The translations under genes and the position numbers were made by a program. Positions 22,086 through 31,224 of a stretch of 64,000 bases of DNA are shown here, piece by piece. Origin of the DNA: a virus; the IMG/VR virus record IMGVR_UViG_3300038465_000091, positions 62,001 to 126,000 of that record; one strand, given 5' to 3'. The number at the start of each line of letters is the position of its first letter. Position 1 is the first letter of the stretch. The notes beneath the pieces are model-generated. The model was given only the letters and a program-made list of their open reading frames with translations, searched no databases and was not told the origin of the DNA.

Positions 22086-24508
22086 TGAACGTTCAGGATA
22101 ATTCAGTACTCTATCCACCGAGCCCTCTAACAAGAGGCCGAACGCAGTTGCAGTACGAGATTTTCATTGGTCGCGTGCTCTCGGTTGACCAAGAACGGAT
22201 AGTGTTGACGCTAGAAGACATCCGTGACGGTACGGTGTACAAGGAAGTTAGCATCTTCCCAAGCGAACACTCGTCCGTTGAAGCGACTGTTATCCAAATG
22301 CCAGAGCAGTTCTCAACCTGCGTGGCGTGTCATACAATGTACTTGCAGGGGTTCAGCCAGATTGCCATCATAAGCTGGATCACCAGTAACGTTACAAAGG
22401 CTTTGGACGCCATCGCCACTCGTCCGATTTCCGGCACTGTGATTCAAGGGCAGTCCGACCGTCTGCGCGGCACCTACCGAAAAGCTTACCCGGGGCAGAA
22501 GACCTCATCCTATACAGGCGGCTACACGGAAAAGATCGACACGGGTTGGGATCGTGCTGGGTATGACTTCAGTCGAGACCGCCTCGATCCTGAACGTCGG
22601 CAGTGGACTCAGATCACGGGGCGGCACGTCGGATACTCCGATGCGGGTCTCTCTTTTCGTGGCACGGTGAATCGCCCGAATGCGGTCAACATAACCCCCG
22701 CCGTACTGCCTGATGGGAGCTACCAGTACGTATACTATCTCGCACCGGGATCGCAGCCAACCGACCGCTACATGTCGGGTAAGCCCGATGTAATTCCGTT
22801 TGTTGAGAACACGGAACTCACGCAAGAGTTTGCTCTTGATTACCCGCTACCCGCCGAACTTCTTCAGACCGACCTGTTTGACCAGCTTCTCGGAACCACG
22901 CAATCTCCATGGACCCGCACGTCCATTGGTGCGCTCCCGATAACGGGAGCTACGCCCCCCACCACCGTCGATGCAACCGCCGTCATTCCGAAGGTTTTGG
23001 CGGATAACCAGACGTATCTCATACAGCAAGGTGTCGATCATCCGTATGACACCACGGCCACACCAGTAGGTCCGACACTGAATGAGGGTGCTACGCCGCA
23101 ACGTCGAGCGTTCATCGTGGAAAAGGTCGCGGGCACGCTCGTTGGGTACAACCGTTTCGACAAGGGGACCTACGGTCACGTACTTAAGCCAGCCCTGTTC
23201 CCCTACACATCACAAGGGCGCTTCGGTGCGGATGTGGATTCGAGCTATTTGGCGGTTAAGGATTCAACTAATCACGCTGAAGCTCGGCTCGCGGCGTCGG
23301 CTCTTGCAATTCGGTTTCCCCACGAGTACAACACGACTCGCCTTGACGTGACTAAAGAGGGATTCACGAGCATGGAAATCGGTTCTACACTTCCGAAAGA
23401 GAACAACCAATTCGGTGGTGACTACGAGCACCCCCACGGCGCGGGTCGGTCATTGGAAGCTCATTTTGTTGGCAGTGTCAAGGCGGTCATCGGTAAGAAC
23501 CGTGACGAGGAAGAAGCCATTGATCTTCAAGCGTTAGGGCAGGTGGTTGTTCGTATCGGGGCGGACGATCAGGGATTGCCTAACGCTCGTCGCAGCGTAC
23601 AGACACAGATTCGCGGCAAAGCCGATGCCCCAGCCGACCGTCAGTTGCAGTATTGGGACTCTAGCCATCTGGGACTAAAGGTTGCGGGGGATTCAGGCGT
23701 TAACGCTCAGGGCTACAATAAGACTGGTGCCGAAAGCATTTCACTTCAAGCAGCATTCGACGGAGCGGCGGTTATTCGCCTCGGAGCCCGCAACCCCGCC
23801 GCCCTTCGTCGGCATTTGATTAACGGTTACGTGGATGGTCAGGGGATCACCGCATACGGTGTGGGCAATTCAGGCCGAATCGACTCTCATACCGTTGGGC
23901 GTCCGAACTACGGTGGTGGGGACAGTAAGTACGCCTTCCACGACATGACAACGGCTGGCGCACCGACTTTGAACATGTTGCCTTACAACACGGCGGCATA
24001 CAACGCTCTTGGCACGCCCCTTCCAATTAACCCGAACGTGACGCCAGCAACTTCGGCTATGGACCAACACGGGTTGTCGTTTGATTTCCATTCAACTCGG
24101 GATATGTTAGTTCGCGTCGGGAAGAACCCGGGATCGGGTCAATCCATATTGATCGATTCGGCTGGCGGTTTAGTCGCGACTATTGGGAAGGACAACACGG
24201 GGCGTTCGATCACTGCATCGTTTGACGGCGGCGTGCAGATCACCATTGCAGCAAATAATAGCGGCAAGGCCCTCCAGCTTGAGCTTCTAGGTGATATTGA
24301 CATTGTACAGAAGGGCAACTTCCAATTCCTGTGCACGGGCGATCTTGTTACACAGTGTGTGACATGGAATCACGTCAGCCTGACGGATACTATCTTTACG
24401 CAACAGAAACTTGTTCAGTCGTCTTTGACACGCCATACAGTAGAGGCCCCCGATATCGTGCACAATCAAGGAACGCAGGTTCCAGCACCGGGGGGAGAGA
24501 ATAGCTAA
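22085..24508 (+). CDS. Baseplate spike protein with OB-fold (gpV/gp5-like)
   Basis: Residues 20-100 have an OB-fold look (QLQYEIFIGRVLSVDQERIV, then LTLEDIRDGTVYKEVSIFP and QFSTCVACHTMYLQGF) as in gpV/gp5 N-terminal domains. The C-terminal part has repeated short beta turns (IDSAGGLVATIGKDN, ITIAANNSGKALQLELLG), expected of a beta-helix puncturing needle. No lysozyme domain is inserted. It overlaps both neighbours by a TAATG and is preceded by a hub-like gene, supporting a cell-puncturing function. Confidence 0.65.
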   Translation: MNVQDNSVLYPPSPLTRGRTQLQYEIFIGRVLSVDQERIVLTLEDIRDGTVYKEVSIFPSEHSSVEATVIQMPEQFSTCVACHTMYLQGFSQIAIISWITSNVTKALDAIATRPISGTVIQGQSDRLRGTYRKAYPGQKTSSYTGGYTEKIDTGWDRAGYDFSRDRLDPERRQWTQITGRHVGYSDAGLSFRGTVNRPNAVNITPAVLPDGSYQYVYYLAPGSQPTDRYMSGKPDVIPFVENTELTQEFALDYPLPAELLQTDLFDQLLGTTQSPWTRTSIGALPITGATPPTTVDATAVIPKVLADNQTYLIQQGVDHPYDTTATPVGPTLNEGATPQRRAFIVEKVAGTLVGYNRFDKGTYGHVLKPALFPYTSQGRFGADVDSSYLAVKDSTNHAEARLAASALAIRFPHEYNTTRLDVTKEGFTSMEIGSTLPKENNQFGGDYEHPHGAGRSLEAHFVGSVKAVIGKNRDEEEAIDLQALGQVVVRIGADDQGLPNARRSVQTQIRGKADAPADRQLQYWDSSHLGLKVAGDSGVNAQGYNKTGAESISLQAAFDGAAVIRLGARNPAALRRHLINGYVDGQGITAYGVGNSGRIDSHTVGRPNYGGGDSKYAFHDMTTAGAPTLNMLPYNTAAYNALGTPLPINPNVTPATSAMDQHGLSFDFHSTRDMLVRVGKNPGSGQSILIDSAGGLVATIGKDNTGRSITASFDGGVQITIAANNSGKALQLELLGDIDIVQKGNFQFLCTGDLVTQCVTWNHVSLTDTIFTQQKLVQSSLTRHTVEAPDIVHNQGTQVPAPGGENS

Positions 24509-27500
24509 TGAGCGCCCCTTCAGGTAGTCTTTTTCCGATCTTAACCCCGGGAGCAATCATCCGCCACACCCCTGCGGGCGACCCCACTGTCGAGCAATAC
24601 TACCATAAATCGATGGAGGACGGACGTTTGCTCGAAGCCAGCGTTGGAGATGCGAACAATCAACTGCTCGAATTGAAGATGCGGATCACCAAGGACATTA
24701 ACACTTGGCTGAGCATGAATCAACTTGCCGTAGATGGACAGCTTGGCCACACGCCCCGCGTGCCAAAGTACATTGCGGACTCGATTAAATTGTTGCAAAC
24801 CGTCAGTAAATATCAAAAAGAGTTGTCGGGCGTAATCACGGCGGTGCAACAAAATATCGCCCTACTCCTGACGATGAAGAATAGCCTAACCTCTATGGTT
24901 CAATCGAGCCTGAATGCTCTTGCGAACCTGCTGAACAACATCTGTAATTGGAATCTTCCGAAGATACCGTCTATTCCAAACCTGATCGCTGACGGACATT
25001 TCAACTGGAATGGATTTACCTTCTCTCCGTTGCAAGCGTTCGCGAAGTCAATCGGCAACCTTCCGAAATTCAATTTCAATTTTTCGTTTAGCCAGTGCAA
25101 TTTGCTGAGCTTGGGGTACAACCCCACGACTCAGCCTTCGTCGCTCACTCAGATGAACGGCAACGTCATCAATCCCTCGGCGCTTTTCATCCCACCGCTG
25201 GGCGGCACCATAGCGACTGAGAGCGAAACCCCAGCGCAGATGCAAGCGATTACATCGTTTCCAGTATACGCCGCGTTCAATCCGAACTCATCTATGTTGG
25301 GTGCGGTTCCCGACCCCCACACGATCATCTCGGATTACCAGATGCCGTCCGCGACGTACCAGAGCAACATCGTGAGCATTGTGCCCGCTCTTCGCGGCGA
25401 CACCGTAGAGCCAACCGATCTCGACTACGCCAATCCGAATCTGGTTGTTCGGCAGGCAAATCTCCGCAAGGATTTGGTGCACTACATCACACTGGAACAA
25501 GTGGTTGCTTCGAACTATGACCCGTATATCACATCCGCGTGGTTGTTTTATCTGCAAATCTGTCGTAATGGGCGTGGCGGCAATTGGCTAGCGAGTTTCC
25601 AAGCGGTTTACAATCAATACATCGTGCCGTCTCTCACCGCGTTGGCGAATAACCCCATTCCGTGGAATAACGTACTCGGGAGCTTGGGCGATTTTTACAT
25701 GGGTGTTTGGGTTGCTGGTACGACTTACGAAGCGGGCGACGTAATTGTCTACAACAGTGCATTTTACACCGCCCTTGCCGCGAACACGGGGCTTGAACCC
25801 GACACTAATCCCATCACTTGGCAAACTCCCCCGCCCACGGGTATCGTGTATCAAAACACGCCAACTGACATACCTCTGGTTGACACACTCGTCGCGGCTG
25901 GAGCGGGCACGCAAGCTCAATTAAACATCTTGTGGCGGCTATCTTACGTCGAGGCGTCCTTGTTGGGTTACACTCGGACGGCACTTTGGGACGGCGGTGG
26001 GGATTCGAACTACCTTTCGAGTTTCACTGGAACTGATCTTGATTATCAGCCCACCACGATAGGTACGAATATGACAAGTGAGATTCTGGGCTCGGGGACG
26101 GCGGCATACCCCGTATCCGTCATCATTCCGACCTCGATCAAGGCAATTTTTGATGAAGTTGTGGCTCAGGCGACCCTCAGTATCGCGAATGACACGACAT
26201 ACCAGTCGTCTTACCCGCGATTCAAGTATGTTTATGACCAATTTGCCACGGCAACTCTTGTGGATAGGTTTACTCAATTCTGGAGAACTTTCAACTACAA
26301 TTTATTGCTGCTGCTGGCTCAAGACCCATATCTCGTGTCGTTCGTCGCATCGTATGAGGGTGCGCTGGATTCTGCAATCGACCCGCTCGGCAGCCCCACG
26401 GACTACAACATCATATCGGCGGATGCCGCGAGTCGCAACCGTAGCTGGACTCCCGGGACTCCGCTGTTGAATATTCCCATTGCCCCTATCGTGGCATACG
26501 CAAACAGTACCCCGCCATCTGGCCCGACCAGTGGTTGGTCTTCGGCGACTCAATTTGACGCCAATACTTTCTTGCTGCGCCCCGACGTTCAGGCGCTTCC
26601 AGTTCCAACGCAGTTGGCTATGTTGCGAACGAATATTAGTTATGCGGGGTTGAGTCTATTTGTGCAACAAGCGGTTGCAGAAGTCGATAACCAAATTGCC
26701 AACGCTCAAAGCATTATCTCCTCATCACAACAGTTGGGGTTTGCGGTCGCCGCTTTAGGTGATACCACAGTGGTTCCTCAAGGAGCGGCAGGCGTAGCGG
26801 TGCAATTCGACGAGACAGATTTCGATCTCACGGGCAATGTCACCAGTCCGACCACGTTTACCATTCAAAGCGCGGGAGATTACGCAGGCTACGGGCAGGT
26901 TGTTTGGGATGCGACTGAAATGGGCAATTACACGATCACCGTGACCCAGAATGGGACCCCGATCTACACGATTTCATCCGACCCCTCGGCTTCGCCAGCC
27001 AACCCCCTGACGTTGCCATTCTCGTTCACGGGAAGTTTCGCGGTGGGAGACATTGTGCAGGTGGTTGCTTCCCAAAATACATCATCTCCGCAGAACGTGT
27101 TGCCGACAAGCTATTTCAGCATGATCCTTACGGGCGCAACCTCCGCTCCGTCTGTTGCCCTGATAGCGACGGATATTGCCAATAGTTTTGTGACGGACAA
27201 CCCCATCGCTGCTTTGACGGTTGTTAGGGTCCAACCCGATGGGAGTGTCGCCCCCGTGGACCCGTCTATACCACTCGTCACAGCCGTTACAACGGATGTC
27301 ACAGGCGCGTTCGTGGCAGTTACAGTGGCGACACCCGCCTACGGCAACCCGTACAATTTCACCGTTGGGCAGGTGAATCCAGTTGTGTTTTCAGGTTTGC
27401 ACGTGGCGACTTTCTTAAACGGTCAGGCGGGAACGATCTTCGCTACGCCGACAACCACCACGTTTGTCGTTCAACTTTTCACTCCCACGTCTCACGTGAG

Positions 27501-27849
27501 CTATTCTGCGGTTGAAACCTCGGGCTCCGTGCTGTATGCTATTGATAGTTCGGGCGTCGTACTCGCCCCGCTTCCAGATGGTGTCACCCTCACATCGGCT
27601 GCCGCTGGCGATGCAGTGTCCGTAGGGACCGAGTATGGTGGATTGTTCTCGGCTACGGGAGCCAACCTCACGATTGGCGGCCTTCTCTATGCGGGGCTGG
27701 GCGGCGTCGTTACCCAGAGCTACCAAGACCTCATCAACGGCCCTGCTGTTGGTCCAGTGGGCTGGATCATCTGCGTTGGTAGAGCAATCTCCGCGACCGA
27801 GTTCATCTACGAACCGCACCTTCCGACCCGTTACGCGGCGTTCTTCTAA
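24508..27849 (+). CDS. Large tail/baseplate protein with carbohydrate-binding module
   Basis: The 1,113-residue protein begins with helical segments and an aromatic FNWNGFTFSPLQAFAKSIGN region. Around residue 398 lies VWVAGTTYEAGDVIVYNSAF then TALAANTGLEPDTNP and TW, the WxxGTxYxxGDxVxYN pattern of family 5/12 carbohydrate-binding modules. The second half is beta-sandwich-rich with an FSGLHVATFLNGQ module also found in the genes at 45948 and 50219. Probably displayed at the tail tip for glycan binding. Confidence 0.6.
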   Translation: MSAPSGSLFPILTPGAIIRHTPAGDPTVEQYYHKSMEDGRLLEASVGDANNQLLELKMRITKDINTWLSMNQLAVDGQLGHTPRVPKYIADSIKLLQTVSKYQKELSGVITAVQQNIALLLTMKNSLTSMVQSSLNALANLLNNICNWNLPKIPSIPNLIADGHFNWNGFTFSPLQAFAKSIGNLPKFNFNFSFSQCNLLSLGYNPTTQPSSLTQMNGNVINPSALFIPPLGGTIATESETPAQMQAITSFPVYAAFNPNSSMLGAVPDPHTIISDYQMPSATYQSNIVSIVPALRGDTVEPTDLDYANPNLVVRQANLRKDLVHYITLEQVVASNYDPYITSAWLFYLQICRNGRGGNWLASFQAVYNQYIVPSLTALANNPIPWNNVLGSLGDFYMGVWVAGTTYEAGDVIVYNSAFYTALAANTGLEPDTNPITWQTPPPTGIVYQNTPTDIPLVDTLVAAGAGTQAQLNILWRLSYVEASLLGYTRTALWDGGGDSNYLSSFTGTDLDYQPTTIGTNMTSEILGSGTAAYPVSVIIPTSIKAIFDEVVAQATLSIANDTTYQSSYPRFKYVYDQFATATLVDRFTQFWRTFNYNLLLLLAQDPYLVSFVASYEGALDSAIDPLGSPTDYNIISADAASRNRSWTPGTPLLNIPIAPIVAYANSTPPSGPTSGWSSATQFDANTFLLRPDVQALPVPTQLAMLRTNISYAGLSLFVQQAVAEVDNQIANAQSIISSSQQLGFAVAALGDTTVVPQGAAGVAVQFDETDFDLTGNVTSPTTFTIQSAGDYAGYGQVVWDATEMGNYTITVTQNGTPIYTISSDPSASPANPLTLPFSFTGSFAVGDIVQVVASQNTSSPQNVLPTSYFSMILTGATSAPSVALIATDIANSFVTDNPIAALTVVRVQPDGSVAPVDPSIPLVTAVTTDVTGAFVAVTVATPAYGNPYNFTVGQVNPVVFSGLHVATFLNGQAGTIFATPTTTTFVVQLFTPTSHVSYSAVETSGSVLYAIDSSGVVLAPLPDGVTLTSAAAGDAVSVGTEYGGLFSATGANLTIGGLLYAGLGGVVTQSYQDLINGPAVGPVGWIICVGRAISATEFIYEPHLPTRYAAFF

Positions 27850-28058
27850 ACCTGTAACCCATTGTGGTCATTGGGTTTATAAAAAACCACCCTAGTTTAC
27901 CCAATATCACCCCCTATATGTACCCGTTTCACCCGAAGTCAAAGATAAGTCCTTTGTCTTCAATGGTTTATATTCATAGATATTAGGCATTTTAGGTTGG
28001 TATAATGGCAGGAGCGATGATAGAATGAAACATTGTCCGAAAAAGAAAGGGGACGAAC
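27850..28058 (+). other. Intergenic gap with promoter before the exported muralytic gene
   Basis: AACCCA and TGGGTT (about 27858-27880) form a weak hairpin followed by an A-rich tract; it is a poor terminator on this strand. No gene is visible. GGTATAAT lies at 27999-28006. Confidence 0.5.
27999..28006 (+). promoter_or_regulatory. Promoter -10 element GGTATAAT
   Basis: A consensus TATAAT with the GG prefix found at other phage promoters, 53 nt before the ATG at 28059. Confidence 0.65.
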
Positions 28059-28610
28059 ATGAAAAACACACGAGCACTATTGCTACTCGCTGTTCTAACA
28101 GTTATCCCGATCTTCGCTCAGGCTCAGGCCGTGGATACCGAAAAGGTGATCGCCATGTCACAGGCGGTTGCTCAGGCTGAGGGCTTTGGCGTACCACACA
28201 CGATTCCCACCCGTTATCACAACCCGGGAAATATCCGCAGCACTCGTAACGGACACCACTACGCGGGGCAAGTCGGACTCAACCATAGCGGCTACGTGAT
28301 CTTCAAGAATGATTCTTACGGCTGGCGGGCTCTTCGTGAGCAGCTTACCTTGATGGCATCGGGGCAGTCAGCCCACTATGGCGTTGACATGACCATCACA
28401 CAGGTCGCCAAGCGATACGCGACAAACTGGCGGGTATGGGCAAAGAACGTTTCCAATCGACTCGACGTACCGCCGACCACCACCCTGCGGGCGTATTTCA
28501 CACCTGAGGAACCCGTGGCTCCGAGCATGGAGAACGTCGAGATCGCTCAGATTGATCTGAGCGACATCCTGAATGTCGCAATTTCACTCCCAGTTCTCTC
28601 GAAAAATTAG
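28059..28610 (+). CDS. Exported NPGN-family muralytic protein (183 aa)
   Basis: Residues 1-22 (MKNTRALLLLAVLTVIPIFA) form a Sec signal peptide with an AQA-type cleavage site. The mature part has YHNPGNIRSTRNG, VIFKNDSYGWRALREQLTLM and TITQVAKRYA, the layout of the NPGN lysozyme-like family found in phage lysis and structural proteins. It would cut or bind peptidoglycan outside the inner membrane and could be a secreted endolysin or a superinfection factor. Ribosome site AAAGGGGACGAAC; own promoter GGTATAAT. The related domain at the start of the 16489 gene is cytoplasmic in origin and lacks a signal. Confidence 0.7.
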   Translation: MKNTRALLLLAVLTVIPIFAQAQAVDTEKVIAMSQAVAQAEGFGVPHTIPTRYHNPGNIRSTRNGHHYAGQVGLNHSGYVIFKNDSYGWRALREQLTLMASGQSAHYGVDMTITQVAKRYATNWRVWAKNVSNRLDVPPTTTLRAYFTPEEPVAPSMENVEIAQIDLSDILNVAISLPVLSKN

Positions 28611-28632
28611 TATCATAGGGAAGAGGCATTAC

Positions 28633-28923
28633 ATGAAAGTGATCCGCACTGAGTTGCCGCCCGAGTTGCACGACTATTTGGTCTCCGTTGTTCGGCAGCA
28701 TTCGCTTGCTGGGCATGAGCCCGACGAGAGCATGATGCTTTTCCACCTGTGGGATTCCGTTACCAAGCGAGCACAGGTTGTCGAACTCGAAATGCCGAAA
28801 GCCACTACCGCACCAGTCCACCAGTCACCAAACGGTACGGTTCATTCGGACGGCTCCGTGGAAATGCGGACAGTTCAGGTTCCTAACCCACCAGCCGACG
28901 AGGATGATCTAGGGGATCGGTAA
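28633..28923 (+). CDS. Hypothetical protein (96 aa)
   Basis: The start MKVIRTELPPELHDYLVSV was chosen over an upstream M because GAGG precedes it. A short helical first half is followed by a Pro/Thr/Val-rich acidic tail (ADEDDLGDR). It is in the lysis-like cassette between the exported muralytic gene and a membrane protein whose ATG overlaps its TAA. Confidence 0.55.
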   Translation: MKVIRTELPPELHDYLVSVVRQHSLAGHEPDESMMLFHLWDSVTKRAQVVELEMPKATTAPVHQSPNGTVHSDGSVEMRTVQVPNPPADEDDLGDR

Positions 28924-29195
28924 TGCTGCCCCTTCTTCGCCTCTTCGTGTTGCACCACCTTCATCTCGTGATCGCAATGGACGCCGCGCTCCACGGTCTG
29001 ACCATCGGCTTGTCCATCCTTGCGTTGGTCTGGGTATTCAAACTCATCAAGGTGGTCAAGAACCAACCCAGTACAAGTTTAACCGCTTTGGTCACCGCCT
29101 ACTGCATGGTTCCAATTGTTCTATTCATAGTCATTGACACGTTCCGCAGTCTCTACGCTTGCGCTACCCAGTATCCGCAATGGTGGAATCGCTAA
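28923..29195 (+). CDS. Two-helix membrane protein, holin candidate (90 aa)
   Basis: Two strong membrane segments, GLTIGLSILALVWVFKLI and LVTAYCMVPIVLFIVIDTF, are separated by a positively charged loop (KVVKNQPSTS), and the N-terminal segment LLRLFVLHHLHLVI may form a third. The size and topology fit phage holins. It sits between two peptidoglycan-hydrolase-like genes, which is where a holin is expected, but no family signature is visible. Confidence 0.5.
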   Translation: MLPLLRLFVLHHLHLVIAMDAALHGLTIGLSILALVWVFKLIKVVKNQPSTSLTALVTAYCMVPIVLFIVIDTFRSLYACATQYPQWWNR

Positions 29196-29235
29196 TCCCC
29201 TGACTTTCAGCCTCTTTTACAGAGGATTGAAGGTC

Positions 29236-30021
29236 ATGCTAGATGATAAAAGTTTGTTGGAACTGTGCTTGCGAATATCGGGAGCTTTTGAGAACGGTTC
29301 TGGGTCCTCGTATACGGCGGTAAGCGGAAACTTTGACGGTATGGGTATAAGTTGTGGCTGTCTTCAATGGAACGCGGGGCAGGGCACCCTCCAGACCCTC
29401 GTCAAGAACATTGCCGCCGCCACGGGCTGGGATAAAGCCAAGACGTTCTTCTCCTCCGACATCCAGCAGTTCGCCTCGCTCCAGCCCGCCGCCGCCATTG
29501 CATGGGTTCAACAGCACTACCTCACGACAGGCAGCACGAACCTTGACCCCGGGGCAAAGGCTCGCTGGGTTAGCTTCCTGAATCAACCGGAGAGCGTAGA
29601 CGCTCAAGTTCAGATGGCGACTAATGGTGTCCTCGGTCACGCCAAGCGGGAAGTCGCGACCTACTGCTCCGATTACATCGACCGCAATCGCCCGTATGCA
29701 TTCTTCTTTGATCTCGTCACGCAGGAGGGCGGCATGACCGTGGGCAAGCAGACTGTTCCGCCAGTTCCCGTGGGAACCCTCCCCGATATTTCGGACGCCT
29801 TGAACTTCGCCAGCACGCACGACGCGATCTGCACCATGACGTGGAAGACCAACTCCAGCAGTGACCAGCTTGCCCAGCTTCTTCTGCACTACGCATACGC
29901 CCGCTCGATGTTCGCAAATCCTCAGTTTCAATGGGATACTTTGTCACGGCGGGGCACCATCGCGTGTCGCGGCGGGGTGGTTCACGAAGCTACGCTCGAC
30001 TTCACGTCGATCCTCGACTAG
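29236..30021 (+). CDS. Putative lysozyme/chitosanase-like endolysin (261 aa)
   Basis: The start at 29236 follows AAGG; upstream codons overlap the holin candidate. The N-terminus has GSGSSYTAVSGNFDG and GISCGCLQWNAGQGTLQTL, a hallmark of a lysozyme-superfamily group (chitosanase-like) of phage endolysins, with a Glu in AFENG as a possible acid. Residues 60-250 are helical. It is the fourth different wall-cleaving type in this cluster. The function is inferred from this signature. Confidence 0.6.
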   Translation: MLDDKSLLELCLRISGAFENGSGSSYTAVSGNFDGMGISCGCLQWNAGQGTLQTLVKNIAAATGWDKAKTFFSSDIQQFASLQPAAAIAWVQQHYLTTGSTNLDPGAKARWVSFLNQPESVDAQVQMATNGVLGHAKREVATYCSDYIDRNRPYAFFFDLVTQEGGMTVGKQTVPPVPVGTLPDISDALNFASTHDAICTMTWKTNSSSDQLAQLLLHYAYARSMFANPQFQWDTLSRRGTIACRGGVVHEATLDFTSILD

Positions 30022-30662
30022 AGCGCCACGTCCAAATACGCCAAATCTTGGGCAAAATCGATATTTACAACCATGTGGGATTGAGAAGAATCACCCGATA
30101 CGGGTATGCCGGGGGCGGGAGGGCTTCCGTCTATTATGGCTGGCGCTTGATTCCCAGCGTCAGGTGTGTAGATGATGCTGATGATGCCATCGGCATACGA
30201 TAGGCCCGAGGGCGTGAATCCCTGAACCGCCAATGCGGGTGTGGGGAGGAACGCCGCATAGTTGTTACTCATCATGTATTGATCCGCAAGACCGAACGTC
30301 ATCCACATCCTCAACTGATCTGCCTGCGGGACGGGCGTACTTTGCTCCACAATCGTCATAGCTACGGGAGAAAGCAGTATTAGACCATAGGCGGGGAATG
30401 CTGCCTGAAAGTCACGTGAAGGTTGTGGTCCCTGAGTGACAGCACAGACGCTTGGGTTGGCAAGTTCCAAGTACCACGAGGCGTATATCGGATTTGTCGG
30501 CGGCGAACCAACCAACTGCTGTATCCCGTTGAGGTATAAAGTCCCATCGGCGGCGAAACCGTAGTGGTTGTTGGTCGTCGGGTTGTAGAAGGAGTCGTTG
30601 TTGTACGCCTGAATCAGCGTTGTTGCGACGATGTTCTGATCGAGGTAGTCGTAATTCGCCAT
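30018..30662 (-). CDS. Hypothetical protein, only leftward gene in the tail block (214 aa)
   Basis: Starts MANYDYLDQNIVATTLIQAY after GTAGGAATACCC. The protein is Tyr/Asn/Pro-rich with no charged helix (GFAADGTLYLNGIQQLVG, PVAMTIVEQSTPVPQAD, NYAAFLPTPALAV), a composition like surface or virion proteins. It is convergent with the endolysin gene (stops overlap by 4 nt) and divergent from the zinc-ribbon gene. Being the sole opposite-strand gene in 45 kb, it may have been inserted later. Confidence 0.55.
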   Translation of the reverse strand: MANYDYLDQNIVATTLIQAYNNDSFYNPTTNNHYGFAADGTLYLNGIQQLVGSPPTNPIYASWYLELANPSVCAVTQGPQPSRDFQAAFPAYGLILLSPVAMTIVEQSTPVPQADQLRMWMTFGLADQYMMSNNYAAFLPTPALAVQGFTPSGLSYADGIISIIYTPDAGNQAPAIIDGSPPAPGIPVSGDSSQSHMVVNIDFAQDLAYLDVAL

Positions 30663-30750
30663 GGGTATTCCTACAAAAGAAGAGAAAAGTCAAGTTCCGC
30701 GTTTTGTTTTATGTTTTCCGACTATTGTTGCTCTTCCTTAGGGGTACATT

Positions 30751-31224
30751 ATGGGTACGGTTTCAAAGGACCTGAAAGGGCTACAATTTGGGCTTTTGAT
30801 TGTTCAACGTGAGGGTGAGCCTCAAGGGAAACACCACCTACCCGTATGGATATGTCGCTGCATCTGCGGGGTAGAAAAGCCTTTTCGCTACGACACTCTC
30901 CAAGACGGCAGGGCAAAAAGTTGTGGCTGCGCTACCCAAAGGTTTAGAAAAACAAAGCTCGAAAAACGCCACAGCCTCGTAAACCAGCGATTCGGACGGC
31001 TGTTCGTTCTTTGGCGGGTGGGGTCGGTGAAATATGGTAAAACGCCTTCTTCCCATTCTTTGTGGGAATGTAAATGCGATTGCGGAAAAATTGTCAAGGT
31101 CGCAGGCCGTTACCTGCGTGCGGGCACCAAGAAAAGTTGTGGTTGTTTGAAGAGAGACATGATTTATTTGATGCGTGAATTATCTAAACACGGATACTTG
31201 CAGTCGGCGATGGGGGCTCACTAA
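30751..31224 (+). CDS. Zinc-ribbon DNA-binding protein with two repeats (157 aa)
   Basis: Two tandem copies of a short domain: WICRCICGVEKPFRYDTL to SCGCATQR, and ECKCDCGKIVKVAGRYLRAG to KSCGCLKRD. Each pairs a C-x-C-x-CG knuckle with an SCGC, and the second is preceded by NQRFGRLFVLWRV. This RFGRL ... CxCxCG ... SCGC pattern is common in phage DNA-binding proteins associated with AP2/HNH homing endonucleases. No nuclease motif follows, so it may be a free-standing binding protein or a relic. A truncated relative lies at 45026. Confidence 0.65.
   Translation: MGTVSKDLKGLQFGLLIVQREGEPQGKHHLPVWICRCICGVEKPFRYDTLQDGRAKSCGCATQRFRKTKLEKRHSLVNQRFGRLFVLWRVGSVKYGKTPSSHSLWECKCDCGKIVKVAGRYLRAGTKKSCGCLKRDMIYLMRELSKHGYLQSAMGAH

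Noticed and set aside
27850-27900. Terminator after the 24508 gene
   Set aside because: The stem is weak and is followed by A residues, not T, on the coding strand.
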